From positions 1,798,001 through 1,862,000 of the forward strand of contig NZ_CP017006.1 in the NCBI RefSeq assembly GCF_001719125.1: 64,000 nt of DNA, read 5' to 3'. The notes below the pieces were generated by a model that was not told the origin of the DNA, did no database searches, and saw only the letters and a program-made list of their open reading frames with translations. The position numbers and the translations under genes were made by a program. Shown piece after piece: positions 36,496 to 47,000 of the stretch; position 1 is the first letter of the stretch, and every line of letters starts with the position of its first letter. Origin of the DNA: Sulfolobus sp. A20. Lineage in GTDB: Archaea > Thermoproteota > Thermoprotei_A > Sulfolobales > Sulfolobaceae.

Positions 36496-37707
36496 TCAGC
36501 CTAACGATACTTTATAGGTCTCAGGACCTACAGCCAAACTTATTAACGCTATCAGATTGCCTAAAGCGAATATTATTGTAGCTGAATTAAATGGGCTCAT
36601 AAACTGAGAAAGTGCAGAAACTAGTAATGGAGCCCAACCGGCTATTATATATGCTCCATTATAAGCAGTCCCTATGCCTAATGCTCTAGCATATGTCTTG
36701 AATCTCTCTGATAGAAAAGCCGGTGTTATAGCTGACGGCAGGTTGACTAAAAATCCAAATAATAATGTTAGGTAAAGTAAATTTCTATAGACAGGCAAGA
36801 AATGATAGAAAATAACTCCTCCAATAATTGATAAAACTATTCCTAAAATTCCCATTTTTTTCCTTCCAATAAAGTCAGAAAATAGTCCAGAAATTAGCAT
36901 GGAGGCTATTCCTATCAGATTCATATATATGACAAGATAGCCATAATATGAAGGAGATAACTTCATAACTTGCCCAAAAATTGTGGGAACTAGCTGCGGA
37001 CCAGCATATATTGCTAACCAAAATCCTATCATAACTAGTAGTGGCTGAGGTAACTGTCTTAAGCCTCTGAGTGGGTTTATATCATGCTTTATATTAGCCC
37101 ACACGCTAGGCTCAGACATTTTAAACCTTATTAGAACAGCTAGTATTGCTGGTATTACACCAATAATGAAAATTAATTTCCAGTAGAATGAAATGAAATC
37201 CCTCCCTGTCGTAGAAGCTAAATATGTGAAAAGACTATCTACGCCTACGAAACCAATTAACACCCCAGACTGCATAAGACCAGAGAAAATACCCCTATAG
37301 GAATTTATACTCTCCATTACTATCGTGAAGCTACCTGCTACGTCTCCTCCTATAAATATACCTTGAAGAAATCTCAATAATGATAAAAATATTGAGGCTA
37401 AAACACCTATTTGAGCGTAAGTAGGTAATATTGCTGTTAATCCTATCGATAATGAATAGCCTAATACTGTAACTAATAAACTAGATCTACGTCCTAACTT
37501 GTCTCCAATATAGCCGAAAACAAAACCACCTATTGGACGTGACATGATTGTAAAAACAATGGGCAATACTGAACCTAGTAGCTTTAGAGTTGGATAGAAT
37601 AGTATACCTAATATCGACGAAGTTATGACAACTGCACCTAGATCATAACCATCCATAACCCAAGAGATAAACCCCCCTACCACATTACTCCAATTCTCAG
37701 CTTTCAT
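36496..37707 (-). CDS. MFS transporter, metabolite:H+ symporter type
   Basis: A 403-residue protein with 12 predicted transmembrane helices. The N-terminus 'GFISWVMDGYDLGAVVIT' and the loop 2-3 motif 'GYIGDKLGRRSSLL' (near residue 84) are typical of the MHS/sugar porter branch; 'FIGGDVAGSF' (near 116) and a second 'DFIGRKKMG' in the second half confirm the family. Likely brings an organic acid or similar solute in with protons. Possibly co-transcribed with the downstream flavoprotein (38 bp gap). Confidence 0.85.
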   Translation of the reverse strand: MKAENWSNVVGGFISWVMDGYDLGAVVITSSILGILFYPTLKLLGSVLPIVFTIMSRPIGGFVFGYIGDKLGRRSSLLVTVLGYSLSIGLTAILPTYAQIGVLASIFLSLLRFLQGIFIGGDVAGSFTIVMESINSYRGIFSGLMQSGVLIGFVGVDSLFTYLASTTGRDFISFYWKLIFIIGVIPAILAVLIRFKMSEPSVWANIKHDINPLRGLRQLPQPLLVMIGFWLAIYAGPQLVPTIFGQVMKLSPSYYGYLVIYMNLIGIASMLISGLFSDFIGRKKMGILGIVLSIIGGVIFYHFLPVYRNLLYLTLLFGFLVNLPSAITPAFLSERFKTYARALGIGTAYNGAYIIAGWAPLLVSALSQFMSPFNSATIIFALGNLIALISLAVGPETYKVSLG

Positions 37708-37804
37708 AAGGACTCAGTTTTTATACTTTGTTAAAAAGTTATCTTCTTAACTATCGAAAGAAAGTGACAAAGCAAATAACATAAGTCCACTATTCAGTTT
37801 CGTA

Positions 37805-38176
37805 TCAATATCTCATTTTAACGTTATGCCCATCATAAACGAACACTAGATTCTTCTCAAGACCTATTATCTTTCTGTTTGTTATAATTATTAGAGGAAA
37901 TCTCCTCAACTCTCTCTCTAATCTTATGACACTAGTCACCTTGAGCCTATTAGACTTTGTCTCTGACAATTCCTTCAATATTTTATAACTTTCTATAAGA
38001 TCATTCATATTATAGAAAGTTTGGACTAGCTTTCCATCTAATTCAACTATACTGTCATCGTCTATCAAGAATACAATGTCCAATGAGCCGAAATTTTCAA
38101 AGAACTTTCTTAGGCCCTCTTGAAGCTGTTCTAAATTAATATTGGAATTCAGATCTATTGCTATTAGCGGTTCCAT
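37805..38176 (-). CDS. Hypothetical protein
   Basis: A 123-residue protein with an alternating alpha/beta pattern: 'MEPLIAIDLNS', 'SLDIVFLIDDDSIVEL', 'RLKVTSVIRLERELRRFPLIIITN' (in part). Acidic residues at strand ends suggest a compact sensor or nucleotide-binding fold, but no motif is diagnostic. The ATG at 38176 is preceded by an A/T-rich element 25-30 bp upstream. Its upstream flank has received the MITE-like insertion at 38265. Confidence 0.5.
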   Translation of the reverse strand: MEPLIAIDLNSNINLEQLQEGLRKFFENFGSLDIVFLIDDDSIVELDGKLVQTFYNMNDLIESYKILKELSETKSNRLKVTSVIRLERELRRFPLIIITNRKIIGLEKNLVFVYDGHNVKMRY

Positions 38177-38264
38177 AGTGAACTAACCTAATATACCTTT
38201 ATAAGCTTTTGGGCAATAAAAGCTAACAATATTTTTAGAGTCCGTTATTTCCTCTAAAGTTTTT

Positions 38265-38499
38265 GTGTGTGGACAACAATTTGGTTGATATGAATTGAAT
38301 TTTGTTTATTGTGGAAAAGTATTTTGCATGAGGCAACTCATCTATTGGGGCGAGAAGATGAATGAGTTTGATTTCCTAACACTTAACTCAACAAGAAACA
38401 CAATAACGAGATGGCTAAAAATATTCTTCAATACAATTTACTCGAAATCTATTAGCATAAGTTGGAATATGGGGGTGGATGAAATTGTTGTCCACACAC
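38265..38499 (+). mobile_element. MITE-like deletion derivative of the IS6-type element, with target duplication
   Basis: A 235-bp element with perfect 18-bp terminal inverted repeats GTGTGTGGACAACAATTT, the same as the 794-bp IS at 56724. It is bounded by a perfect 8-bp direct repeat AAGTTTTT (38257-38264 and 38500-38507). It keeps the transposase start (MNEFDFL, ATG at 38358) and jumps directly to the last 40 codons, leaving a 54-codon open frame. It has no functional transposase and would need one in trans. Confidence 0.88.
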
Positions 38500-38845
38500 A
38501 AGTTTTTCTCCACATAATTTAATTATAGCGAATAGTAAAATCATTTTAGCTGAAAAGAACAACCTACCTTCGAAAACTGTTTTTCTTTTATAAATGTCTC
38601 ATGTACTTAAAAGTAACTAAGATTATGTTAAGTTTTTATAAAGTTTCATGTGGATTTACATTATGTTTTTATTCAACCTTGAATAATTAAGGAATCGAAA
38701 ACATGACAATAAACTTCTTTTATCTATAAAATTAGGAGTACTAATCAAAGTGATAATTTATAAATTTGTTTTTGCTGAAAAGCATTCACAATGTCAGTTT
38801 AATTTAATGATAAAGTTTATTACAACATCGAATTACATTATTCCT
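38500..38845. other. 346-bp gap
   Basis: I see nothing except the target-site repeat of the MITE at its left edge and the promoter of the next gene (TATA-like AAAGTTTATTA at 38812-38822). Confidence 0.35.
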
Positions 38846-39601
38846 ATGGCTATTACAAAAGAGCAACTACTTAATAGGGCTATTACCTTAATAGAGAAAG
38901 CTGAGGAAAACGGCATTACATTAAGATTGGTAGGAGGAGCAGCAATTGCGCTAATTGCAAAGAAGGGATCAGAGATCTATACTAGAACTTACAAAGATGC
39001 AGACTATTTTGGATTATCAGAACAAAGCAGTAAAATTTCCAAACTTCTTGAGAGCCTAAACCTAATCCCGAATAAGAGATTTAACGCTTTACATGGACAT
39101 ACCAGACTAATGTTTTTTGACCCTGTAATAAATTCCACAATAGACATTTTCCTTGACGAGTTTGTTATGTGTCATAAGCTAGTCCTAAAAGATAGGTTAA
39201 GAATAATGAAATATACAATACCAACGTCAGATCTCCTATTAACAAAAATGCAGATAGTTAATTTAACTGAAAACGATAAAAAGGATATATCTGCATTATT
39301 GTATGATATAAATATAGGAGATAAGGATGACGAAACTACTCTAAATGCAAATTATGTCGCAAAGATACTTTCAGACGATTGGGGTTTTTATAAAACATTT
39401 ACCATAAATCAAGATAGAATTATAGACTTCTTGAAGAATGATCCCAATAAGAATATCATCGAAGAAAAATTATTAAAGCTAAGAAATATCGTTGAGAGTC
39501 ATCCTAAAAGCATGAAATGGAAATTAAGAGCTAAGGTAGGGGAGAAAGTGAAGTGGTATAATGAACCAGAGGAAGTTAACACAAATTTTGTGCAACAGTA
39601 A
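38846..39601 (+). CDS. Nucleotidyltransferase-fold protein, AbiEii-like
   Basis: A 251-residue protein. 'ITLRLVGGAAIALIAKKGSEIYTRTYKDADYFG' (parts, near residues 22-54) is the Gly-Gly...Asp-x-Asp signature of the nucleotidyltransferase fold, and 'TIDIFLDEF' supplies the third acidic position. The C-terminal half is helical, ending in basic 'MKWKLRAKVGEKVKW'. AbiEii-type toxins and other small-molecule NTases share this outline; no antitoxin gene lies beside it. I start at ATG 38846 (another start at 38750 is in frame) because of the TATA-like box 28 bp upstream. Likely an accessory gene, lying next to a mobile element. Confidence 0.6.
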   Translation: MAITKEQLLNRAITLIEKAEENGITLRLVGGAAIALIAKKGSEIYTRTYKDADYFGLSEQSSKISKLLESLNLIPNKRFNALHGHTRLMFFDPVINSTIDIFLDEFVMCHKLVLKDRLRIMKYTIPTSDLLLTKMQIVNLTENDKKDISALLYDINIGDKDDETTLNANYVAKILSDDWGFYKTFTINQDRIIDFLKNDPNKNIIEEKLLKLRNIVESHPKSMKWKLRAKVGEKVKWYNEPEEVNTNFVQQ

Positions 39602-39926
39602 TTTTCTCTAAATAATTGGATTTATTAAAGATAAGTATGAAGAAATAATATTAATAATAGTATTCTTTATATAATTATATCAATAAAGATTAGATAATTT
39701 AGGTTGCAAAACTTAACGAGGAAGAAGCTATTCCTCCTATCTTAGAAAAGAGTAAAGGGATAAACAATACGGTATAGTGCAGAAATAAGAAACTAAATTT
39801 AGGTAAATCCATTACAAAGGTGAGAAAAGACTCGCCCTTCAGGGCAGAGAGGAAGTCAGAAATAGCAATATGTATATCTAAATGAATGAACAAGACTAAT
39901 ATACTCTCGGAGACTATTTAACCTTA
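39602..39926. other. 325-bp gap with IS-end relic
   Basis: No gene seen; contains the relic at 39828-39859 and the promoter of the glutamine synthetase-like gene. Confidence 0.35.
39828..39859 (-). repeat. IS200/IS605-type right-end relic
   Basis: GACTCGCCCTTCAGGGCAGA then GAGGAAGTCAG is close to the classic GCCCTTCAGGGC hairpin plus GGGGAGGAAGTCAG end. Reverse orientation to 15221. Confidence 0.5.
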
Positions 39927-41216
39927 ATGAACATTGAAAAAGAGTTAAGGGATAAAGGAGTTGAAATCCTTAGATTTACATGGGTAGGATTAGATGGATA
40001 TATCAGATCTAAAGGAGCATATATTGATCACGTAAGTGAGTTAATTAAAACTGGAATTGGCTTAACTATGGCAATGATGAGTTTCACTCCTATGGACTAT
40101 ATAAGTCCTTATGGAAGTTTCGGACCACAAGATGAGGATGTCTTTTTAATGCCAGATATTACGACTTTCTCAGTCTTTCCACCCTCAGCAATGGTAATTT
40201 GTAATTTGTATAGGCAAGGCAAGCCTTGGGAGTACGATCCTAGAAGCACGTTAATTAGAACTTTAGATAAAATTAAGGAACAGTTCAACTTCACCTTTAA
40301 GTCAGCATTTGAAATAGAGTTTTATCTAGTAAAAGATAAAAAGCCCTTTGATGATGCTAGATGTTTCGACCCTTCAGCTTATTATACAAATCCCATAATA
40401 CCTGAAATAGCTAAGACAATAAGAGAAATAGGTATTGAGCCTTTAAGAGTAATAAAGGAATATGGACCGGGGCAATATGAGCTAGATATATTACATAAAG
40501 AAGCGTTGAGGAGTGCCGATGAAGTCGTAATATTTAAAGAAGTGGCGAAGCAAATCAGTAAAAAATATGGAGTAGAGGCAAATTTTATGCCAAAACCGTT
40601 TAACAAGTTAGCCGGATCTGGTTTACATTTAAATATAAGTGCTTGGAAAGATAATCAGAACGTATTCTACAATTCAAATGATAAGTACGGGCTTAGCGAA
40701 TTAGCGTATAGTTTTATTGCAGGATTATTGGAGCACGCAAAAGCGTTAACTGCTATAGCTTCCCCCACTATAAACTCCTATAAAAGACTAGTACCAGGCT
40801 CATGGGCTCCAACTAAGATAACATACGGTTATAACAATAAGTCTGCCATGATTAGGATACCCACACCTTACCCCGGGTCTTCCCATCTAGACAGAAGAAT
40901 AGAGTATAGAGTACCAGATCCATCTACTAATCCATATCTACTTCTCACCGCTGTAATAGAAGCCGGAATAGATGGAATAGAAAGAGGGCTTAGGCCTAGT
41001 GAACCAATAAATGAAAACGCTTACTACAGAAAGGATGTTGAGGATATACCTAGGAATTTAAGAGAAGCCTTGAATGAATTGAAGAAGGACAATAGACTCA
41101 TAGAGAGAATAGGAAGACCTATAATAGAAGAGTTCATAAAAGTAAAAACTGCTGAGGTAGAAGAATATGAAAGTCTAGTAACTGATTGGGAATATGAAGT
41201 ATATAAGCACTTATAA
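39927..41216 (+). CDS. Glutamine synthetase family protein
   Basis: A 429-residue GS-fold ligase. It has the N-terminal 'FTWVGLDGYIRSKG' grasp domain, metal ligands in 'FEIEFYLV' (near 130), 'GPGQYELDILHKEALRSAD' (near 185) and 'GSGLHLNIS' (near 230), and the ATP/glutamate region 'RIEYRVPDPSTNPYLLLTA'. True GlnA motifs are only partly kept, which suggests a gamma-glutamyl-amine ligase rather than nitrogen-assimilating GS. The amidohydrolase gene 13 bp downstream makes the pair look like a split form of FluG, in which both domains are fused in fungi. Substrate unknown. Confidence 0.85.
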   Translation: MNIEKELRDKGVEILRFTWVGLDGYIRSKGAYIDHVSELIKTGIGLTMAMMSFTPMDYISPYGSFGPQDEDVFLMPDITTFSVFPPSAMVICNLYRQGKPWEYDPRSTLIRTLDKIKEQFNFTFKSAFEIEFYLVKDKKPFDDARCFDPSAYYTNPIIPEIAKTIREIGIEPLRVIKEYGPGQYELDILHKEALRSADEVVIFKEVAKQISKKYGVEANFMPKPFNKLAGSGLHLNISAWKDNQNVFYNSNDKYGLSELAYSFIAGLLEHAKALTAIASPTINSYKRLVPGSWAPTKITYGYNNKSAMIRIPTPYPGSSHLDRRIEYRVPDPSTNPYLLLTAVIEAGIDGIERGLRPSEPINENAYYRKDVEDIPRNLREALNELKKDNRLIERIGRPIIEEFIKVKTAEVEEYESLVTDWEYEVYKHL

Positions 41217-41229
41217 CTAAACTTATTTA

Positions 41230-42291
41230 ATGAAAATAATAGATTCCCATTCTCATTGGTTTTCGGCAAAGATAATGAATGAAAAAGAATTAATTATGGA
41301 GACCGCTGAGTCATGGAGAGAAGATGAAATAAATGCTGATGTTTTTACAATGAACAAATTAAGACCATTTTATTTATATCTGAGGAAGGAATTGAAGAAG
41401 CTTCTCGGTGATAATTTCATAGAAGAAAGGAACAAACTTATTAGGAATGATCCAGTAGATTACATAAAATTTCTATTTAATGATGCAGGAATAGAAGGAA
41501 TGGTAATAGATGTAGGCTTTGGGAAAAAAGAAATTGAAATACCGGTTAAGATCAAACTTCTCTTTAGAATAGAGAGTATTGTGAATGAGCTCTTCTCCCT
41601 AAGCTTTGATAAAGCCTTAGAGTATTTTGAGGAGAAGTTAAGAGAAAAAATAAAGAACGAAGGATATGCTGGTTTTAAAACAATTATAGCGTATAGGACT
41701 GGTTTAAAAGTTGTGTGTAACATTAACAAGGCAAGGGAAGACTTTAATAAAGAAGATAAAGATTGGTACGGTAGAATAGCTAAAGGCTTCAGAGATTATT
41801 TAGTTTGTGAAACATTAAGAATAGGTAAAGAGTTAGACGTGCCAATTCAGATTCACACTGGGGCTGGGGATAGGGACATAAAATTTGACCTATCAAGACC
41901 TTCGTACTTAACCGATTTAGTAAGGAAGTATGAAGGAAAGGTAGTCCTTGTTCACTCAGGCTATCCATATCATAGGGAATCAGCCTGGATGTCATATATT
42001 TTCCCCTCAGTCTACTTAGATACCTCACAAATAATTCCGTTTGCACCTTTAACAGCATTTAACGTGCTGAGGGAGATATTTGAAGTAGCCCCCCTCAATA
42101 AGGTTATGCATGGTTCCGATACTTTTAGCATTCCAGAAATAGCTTGGCTTGGTGCTAAATTAGCAAAAAAGGGGATTCAGAAGGTAAAAAATGAATTAAT
42201 AGAAAAAGGGATTATAGATGAAGAAGACGGTAATGAGCTAATAAATAGGTTCCTATATGATAACGCAAAAATTCTGTATAGATTTGACTAG
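41230..42291 (+). CDS. Amidohydrolase-2 family protein (FluG N-domain-like)
   Basis: A 353-residue TIM-barrel metal-dependent hydrolase. 'IIDSHSHWF' at the N-terminus holds the H-x-H metal pair, 'DVPIQIHTGAGDRD' (near 199) and 'GKVVLVHSGYPYHRES' supply further His, and 'VMHGSDTFSIPEIAW' (near 292) the Asp. It probably cleaves a gamma-glutamyl or amide bond made or used by the preceding GS-like ligase. Its 3' end overlaps the stop end of the PNGase A-like gene by 80 bp in opposite orientation. Confidence 0.85.
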   Translation: MKIIDSHSHWFSAKIMNEKELIMETAESWREDEINADVFTMNKLRPFYLYLRKELKKLLGDNFIEERNKLIRNDPVDYIKFLFNDAGIEGMVIDVGFGKKEIEIPVKIKLLFRIESIVNELFSLSFDKALEYFEEKLREKIKNEGYAGFKTIIAYRTGLKVVCNINKAREDFNKEDKDWYGRIAKGFRDYLVCETLRIGKELDVPIQIHTGAGDRDIKFDLSRPSYLTDLVRKYEGKVVLVHSGYPYHRESAWMSYIFPSVYLDTSQIIPFAPLTAFNVLREIFEVAPLNKVMHGSDTFSIPEIAWLGAKLAKKGIQKVKNELIEKGIIDEEDGNELINRFLYDNAKILYRFD

Positions 42292-44062
42292 AAGATGAGG
42301 GATCTACATTAATTGAAATGAATTGAACCCTATGATATACATAATATCCTGCTAAATTAGTAGTAGAGTTCTGAAGACCTTGAGCAGAGAAGATTTCCTC
42401 ATAGCCTTTACCGTTAATCAAGAAATAATTCGTTAAAGTTTTTGTAGTTAAGGCATTATTTGAAGTTAATGATACTAAGATAGCTCCACCATATTTGTTT
42501 ATTACCTCTATAATACCTCCGAACCCTCCTATAGCAGTCAAATTTTCGGAAGTCCTTATAGTTGTGTTTTGCCCATTAAATATGTTCTCATAGTAATAGT
42601 ATAATCCTAGAGTTAAAGTACCGTTTTGATAATAACTTAAGTTAAACGGTATTACATGGGGATTAGTTATTGGTATTTCAACTGCAGAAAATTGTAAGAA
42701 TATTGGATAATACACGTGATAATATAATGTAGAATTATATAAATTACCCATCTCTATAGCCCTTTCCATGAAATTCTCACCTAGGTAAGCTTTTTCGTAA
42801 ATCTGGTTAAACGTCTGATAAGCGTAAAATCTGCCTTCTTGGACTACATCTGAATATTCTATACCATGTTCAAACTTTAATACTGCTGAATAGTTAAGTA
42901 AATATGACCCACCTTCTTGGTAATATTCTCCTAGAAGACCACTATTAAATATAGGTGATGAGTCCATGAATCTCGAATATTGAGATAATAAAGTACCTTT
43001 GACTAGCGGATTTGATGAATTGACCCATAATAATAAGACAGATGCAATATCCCAATCATATGCGGGAGTGCCAGTTAGCAGATATGCTTCTTCTAAATTA
43101 GTTACAGTAACAGCTACATTACCTGATGAACCTAAAGCTAACATCGGCGTTAGATCTATAATATATGGGCTATGAAAAGATAGTGTGTTAATTGAAGTTA
43201 ATGGCTTCCACCAGAGCAAATTAATTCCACCAGTGTATATAGTCTCATAGGGATTTACTATCCCTGCTAACCTGCCATTGTAAAACACTTGTATTTCTCT
43301 CGTAGCAGGTTCATTAGCATACCAAAACTCATCTAATCCACCTCCCTCTTCATATAGTAGCATAGCTAACCTATAAGTACCATTAGGAATTGTCACATTT
43401 TGAGAAATATAATCATTTAATGAGTTCAGGATTATATAGGAGTAATTATATTTGTTTAAAAATAATGGTATAAAATAGTTTGGCAATCCTTTTGGTGGAG
43501 TTCCGGGATAAAGATATAAAGTCACATTCATCTTGTATATTCCAGTAATTCCTATTTTTGCATCATAAAAGTTCTCTATGACAAGCTGGAAAGTCACATT
43601 ACCCCTTAACAAATTCTCGAAAAGCGTAACATCTACAGAGGCTGTCGAATTTAACATTTCTTGAGTAGACCCCCAAAAAATTGGTACACCATCCGCGAAA
43701 ATGTAGGCAGCTCTATCATATTGTGCACCCTCAGACTCATTTATACTTACGTTAAGTATTTCCATACTATAGTTGCCGGGAGGTATATATACGTGGACAA
43801 TATAAGGAGTTAGACCACTATTATTAAAGATAGCATTCGTTGCTATATTTACCTTTATAGGAGTTACATTAGGTGGAAGAATTTGATAGGCTTCGAATGA
43901 GTAATATGAGGGATCATACAGTATTCTTCCACTGTTTAATGCAGTTATATTCCCTAAAAACATAGGCTTACTTAAGGACTGTTGCTGAGAAAAAGTAATA
44001 GCAGAGATTAAAGGCGTTCCGAAGACTAGTATCAAAATTAGTATCAATACCCTTACATTCAT
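42212..44062 (-). CDS. PNGase A-like peptide N-glycanase (secreted)
   Basis: A 616-residue exported protein: signal peptide (about 1-21) then beta-rich domains. 'YIVHVYIPPGNYSMEILNVSI' (in part), 'AYIFADGVPIFWGST' and 'ENLLRGNVTFQLVIEN' (near 110-155) are the pattern I know from Peptide-N4-(N-acetyl-beta-glucosaminyl)asparagine amidase A. These enzymes remove N-glycans from glycoproteins outside the cell at acid pH. Many N-x-S/T sequons indicate that it is itself glycosylated. The ATG overlaps the sedolisin stop by 4 bp (44059-44062). The end of the frame overlaps the convergent amidohydrolase by 80 bp, so the C-terminus may be somewhat longer than in relatives. Confidence 0.8.
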   Translation of the reverse strand: MNVRVLILILILVFGTPLISAITFSQQQSLSKPMFLGNITALNSGRILYDPSYYSFEAYQILPPNVTPIKVNIATNAIFNNSGLTPYIVHVYIPPGNYSMEILNVSINESEGAQYDRAAYIFADGVPIFWGSTQEMLNSTASVDVTLFENLLRGNVTFQLVIENFYDAKIGITGIYKMNVTLYLYPGTPPKGLPNYFIPLFLNKYNYSYIILNSLNDYISQNVTIPNGTYRLAMLLYEEGGGLDEFWYANEPATREIQVFYNGRLAGIVNPYETIYTGGINLLWWKPLTSINTLSFHSPYIIDLTPMLALGSSGNVAVTVTNLEEAYLLTGTPAYDWDIASVLLLWVNSSNPLVKGTLLSQYSRFMDSSPIFNSGLLGEYYQEGGSYLLNYSAVLKFEHGIEYSDVVQEGRFYAYQTFNQIYEKAYLGENFMERAIEMGNLYNSTLYYHVYYPIFLQFSAVEIPITNPHVIPFNLSYYQNGTLTLGLYYYYENIFNGQNTTIRTSENLTAIGGFGGIIEVINKYGGAILVSLTSNNALTTKTLTNYFLINGKGYEEIFSAQGLQNSTTNLAGYYVYHRVQFISINVDPSSSSQIYTEFLRYHIGTYLLAHYRLLHL

Positions 44063-47000
44063 CTTCCACCACCCCTCCTCCTCGTTATGATATATGATAA
44101 TACTAAAGCTATTACTGCTATTACTAAAGATACTATAGCTAAAATAGTTAATTCAAATACTGAGCTATGTAATGATAGAATATTCCCATTTAACATTACT
44201 GTATGATAACTATTGTAGACGTTAAAGGTCAAATTATAGGGTAAACCATCAGATACTTCAACTGTAAAAACATACTCCCCGTCTGGCAAAGTAGATGCGT
44301 TAAATGGAATACTAATACTTATCATTGATGGAGAAGAAGAAATTATATTATACTTGATAGGCTCTTCATTTACTAATATATTAATCAATTTCAAATATTC
44401 TCCAGTTATATTCACTATAATTGATTTTTGAGCTACTGTAATATTTGAAGGTAAATAGGCTAGTTTAGGAGGTGTAACTGTTGATAAAGTAGTTACGTTA
44501 GATAAACTTACACCATTCATATTAATTATCGAATTAGACTGTGAAAACGCATACTGGGAATTTTGAATGACTGATGAAGCTATGTTTACAGTAGAACTAT
44601 TGGCTATAATAGCCACTTGTCTACCTCCAATATTTGATTTCACTACATTAACAGTAGAATTCAATACTATCAACTGTTTAATATTTGAAGATAGAATTGT
44701 GACTGACGAGTCCTTGATTACGAGTTGACCTATTACATCATTATTCAATACTACATTTGTACCCATTATGGTGATGTTATTGGAGGCAATTGAAGATAAC
44801 ATGTAAGCTGAAGAGTTTATCTCAGCGAGTAAAGGTAAGTCACTGCTTTTAGAAATTAGTAATTGGTTTAAGAAGGTATATGGTAGAACATTAAAATAGT
44901 AATAGTTATTTGAATAAAGATTATAACCATTACCTGAAATTCCAGACACTATAGCGTTCCATGGACCAGATAAGGCATATTGATTTGAACCTTGGAATAT
45001 TGAGCCATTAAAAATTGAAGGTAATTCATAAATTCCAACCCATTCATTAAGTGTGGAATTGTATTGAAGAGGAACACCTATCTCAAAACCTATAATCAAG
45101 GACTCATAATTCAACTGAGTAGGCGATAGAGTAGCAGTGAAAGTACCATATTTTACCTCAGTACCATTGGGATATGTAATATTGGCAAAAATCTTAATCC
45201 ATTGCCCTTCATACACCGTATCACTTACCTTTACATTATAATTCAGATTAGCGGGAGAGACATAAAAGGCTGTAGTAAAATTGGAAATATCAAGACCAAC
45301 AGATGTATTAGTAACAGACTGAATTACTACATTATAAAACCCTGGAGTAGCATTATTTGGAACAGTAAAATTACCCTCATATAAAAGAAATAGTAAATAT
45401 ACTCCAAACTGAATAGTATCTGGAGCAGGAATTAAATGAACTTCCCCTACCAGCTTGCCAGATGGATTGTACACAAATGCATTGACATTAGAGGTAAACA
45501 GACCCGTAAACTCTATCGTTTCTACTAAATCAATGAAAGTAACGTTTTCCCCTGGAGACGCAGCAGGTAACCCATCATTTAATGGAGTTAAAACACCACC
45601 GAAATTATACTCTCCAAAATATACATAAGAAGTGGCTGAACCATAAGAGTCATTGATTACAAGCAAATATGTACCTTGAGGTAAAGGTGGTAATAAAGCA
45701 TAAGCCCCTTGATAGTTCCCCGGAGATGACATAATTAAAGGAACTGAAGCTACTATGTGACCATTTCTTATTAGATAGGCAGTGACGCTCTGATTAGCTA
45801 CTGGTGTTCCATTTGGATAGTAAACACAAGCTTCTATCGGGAAAGGTTCATTATAGGGTAATGGTATGTTATAAGGATAAGGAATAGGTTGAATAATGTT
45901 TATTGATTCTCCAACATCTATCTCCACAATACCAGTACCCACAAATGACCCAGAAGTACCATTCACTATAATCTCCCATAAGTTAGGAGGATATCCCTTC
46001 GATATTGTAAAGTTACCTATCCAATAACTTCCGTTATAGCTTAATGGAACAGTAGCTAAGTAGCCATTAAGAGTATAAATGTAAGCATTAAACGAACCAG
46101 AACTGACTTCAGTACCATTTGGATATGAAATATAAGCAGTTATCGTAAACGTTGAATTATAGAAATACCATGGTTGAGAAACCCCAGGCTCAAAAGTACT
46201 TACTGATATGCTTAAACTCTTACTTATCAAGTGCTTAATTGTACTAGCTAGTAAACCAGCATTAGGACTTCCTAATCCAGTAACTAGATTATAAGATCCA
46301 TTAGCATAATAATATCCATTATAACCAAAATTGATTGAATGAAATACCTCATGATATAATGTCGAATTTTGATAAATTTCGTAAAGTAACGGATTAACTA
46401 AACCTAATGGATGGCCTAAATAACCATCAATATCTGCAATAATCCCAGCCCATAGTGGCGTAGCTAAACTAGTTCCGCCTATTACTACCTCTTGTCCTAA
46501 GGCATAAATCACAAAACCAGTATATGGGTTAGCATCAGCTGCAACATCTGGTATAGTTCTATAATCGCTATGAGTAATGTAAAACTGATACCAAGGAGAA
46601 GGAAATAGAGTACTATACCCACCACCAGACGACACAGTACCTTCTACCTCACCAAAATATAATGGGTTAACACTCCAAGCAGTTTCATAGCCATAAGTTG
46701 CAGTAGAATTGTAATTCGAAATATAACCTGAAGTCACGTTAAGGAATAGAGTAGTTCCTCCAACTGCTGTTACGAAAGGTGAAGATGCTGGATAGCTTGC
46801 AGCACCATATACTGTGGGAAGATCGTTATAAGCTCCTAGATCACCAGAAGCGGCAAAGAAAGAAATACCCTCAGCAGTTCCAATCTCAAAATAATAGTCT
46901 AAGTAAGGATAATTTGGAAATGGTTGTCCCTCGAAAAACGCATAAAAGCCTGACGCTCCAAATAAAATCTCTGGTAGACCAAAACTCATAGATACCACTT

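Noticed and set aside
38295-38522. 75-codon frame across the MITE as a host gene
   Set aside because: It is made of transposase pieces and a terminal repeat; treated as part of the mobile element.
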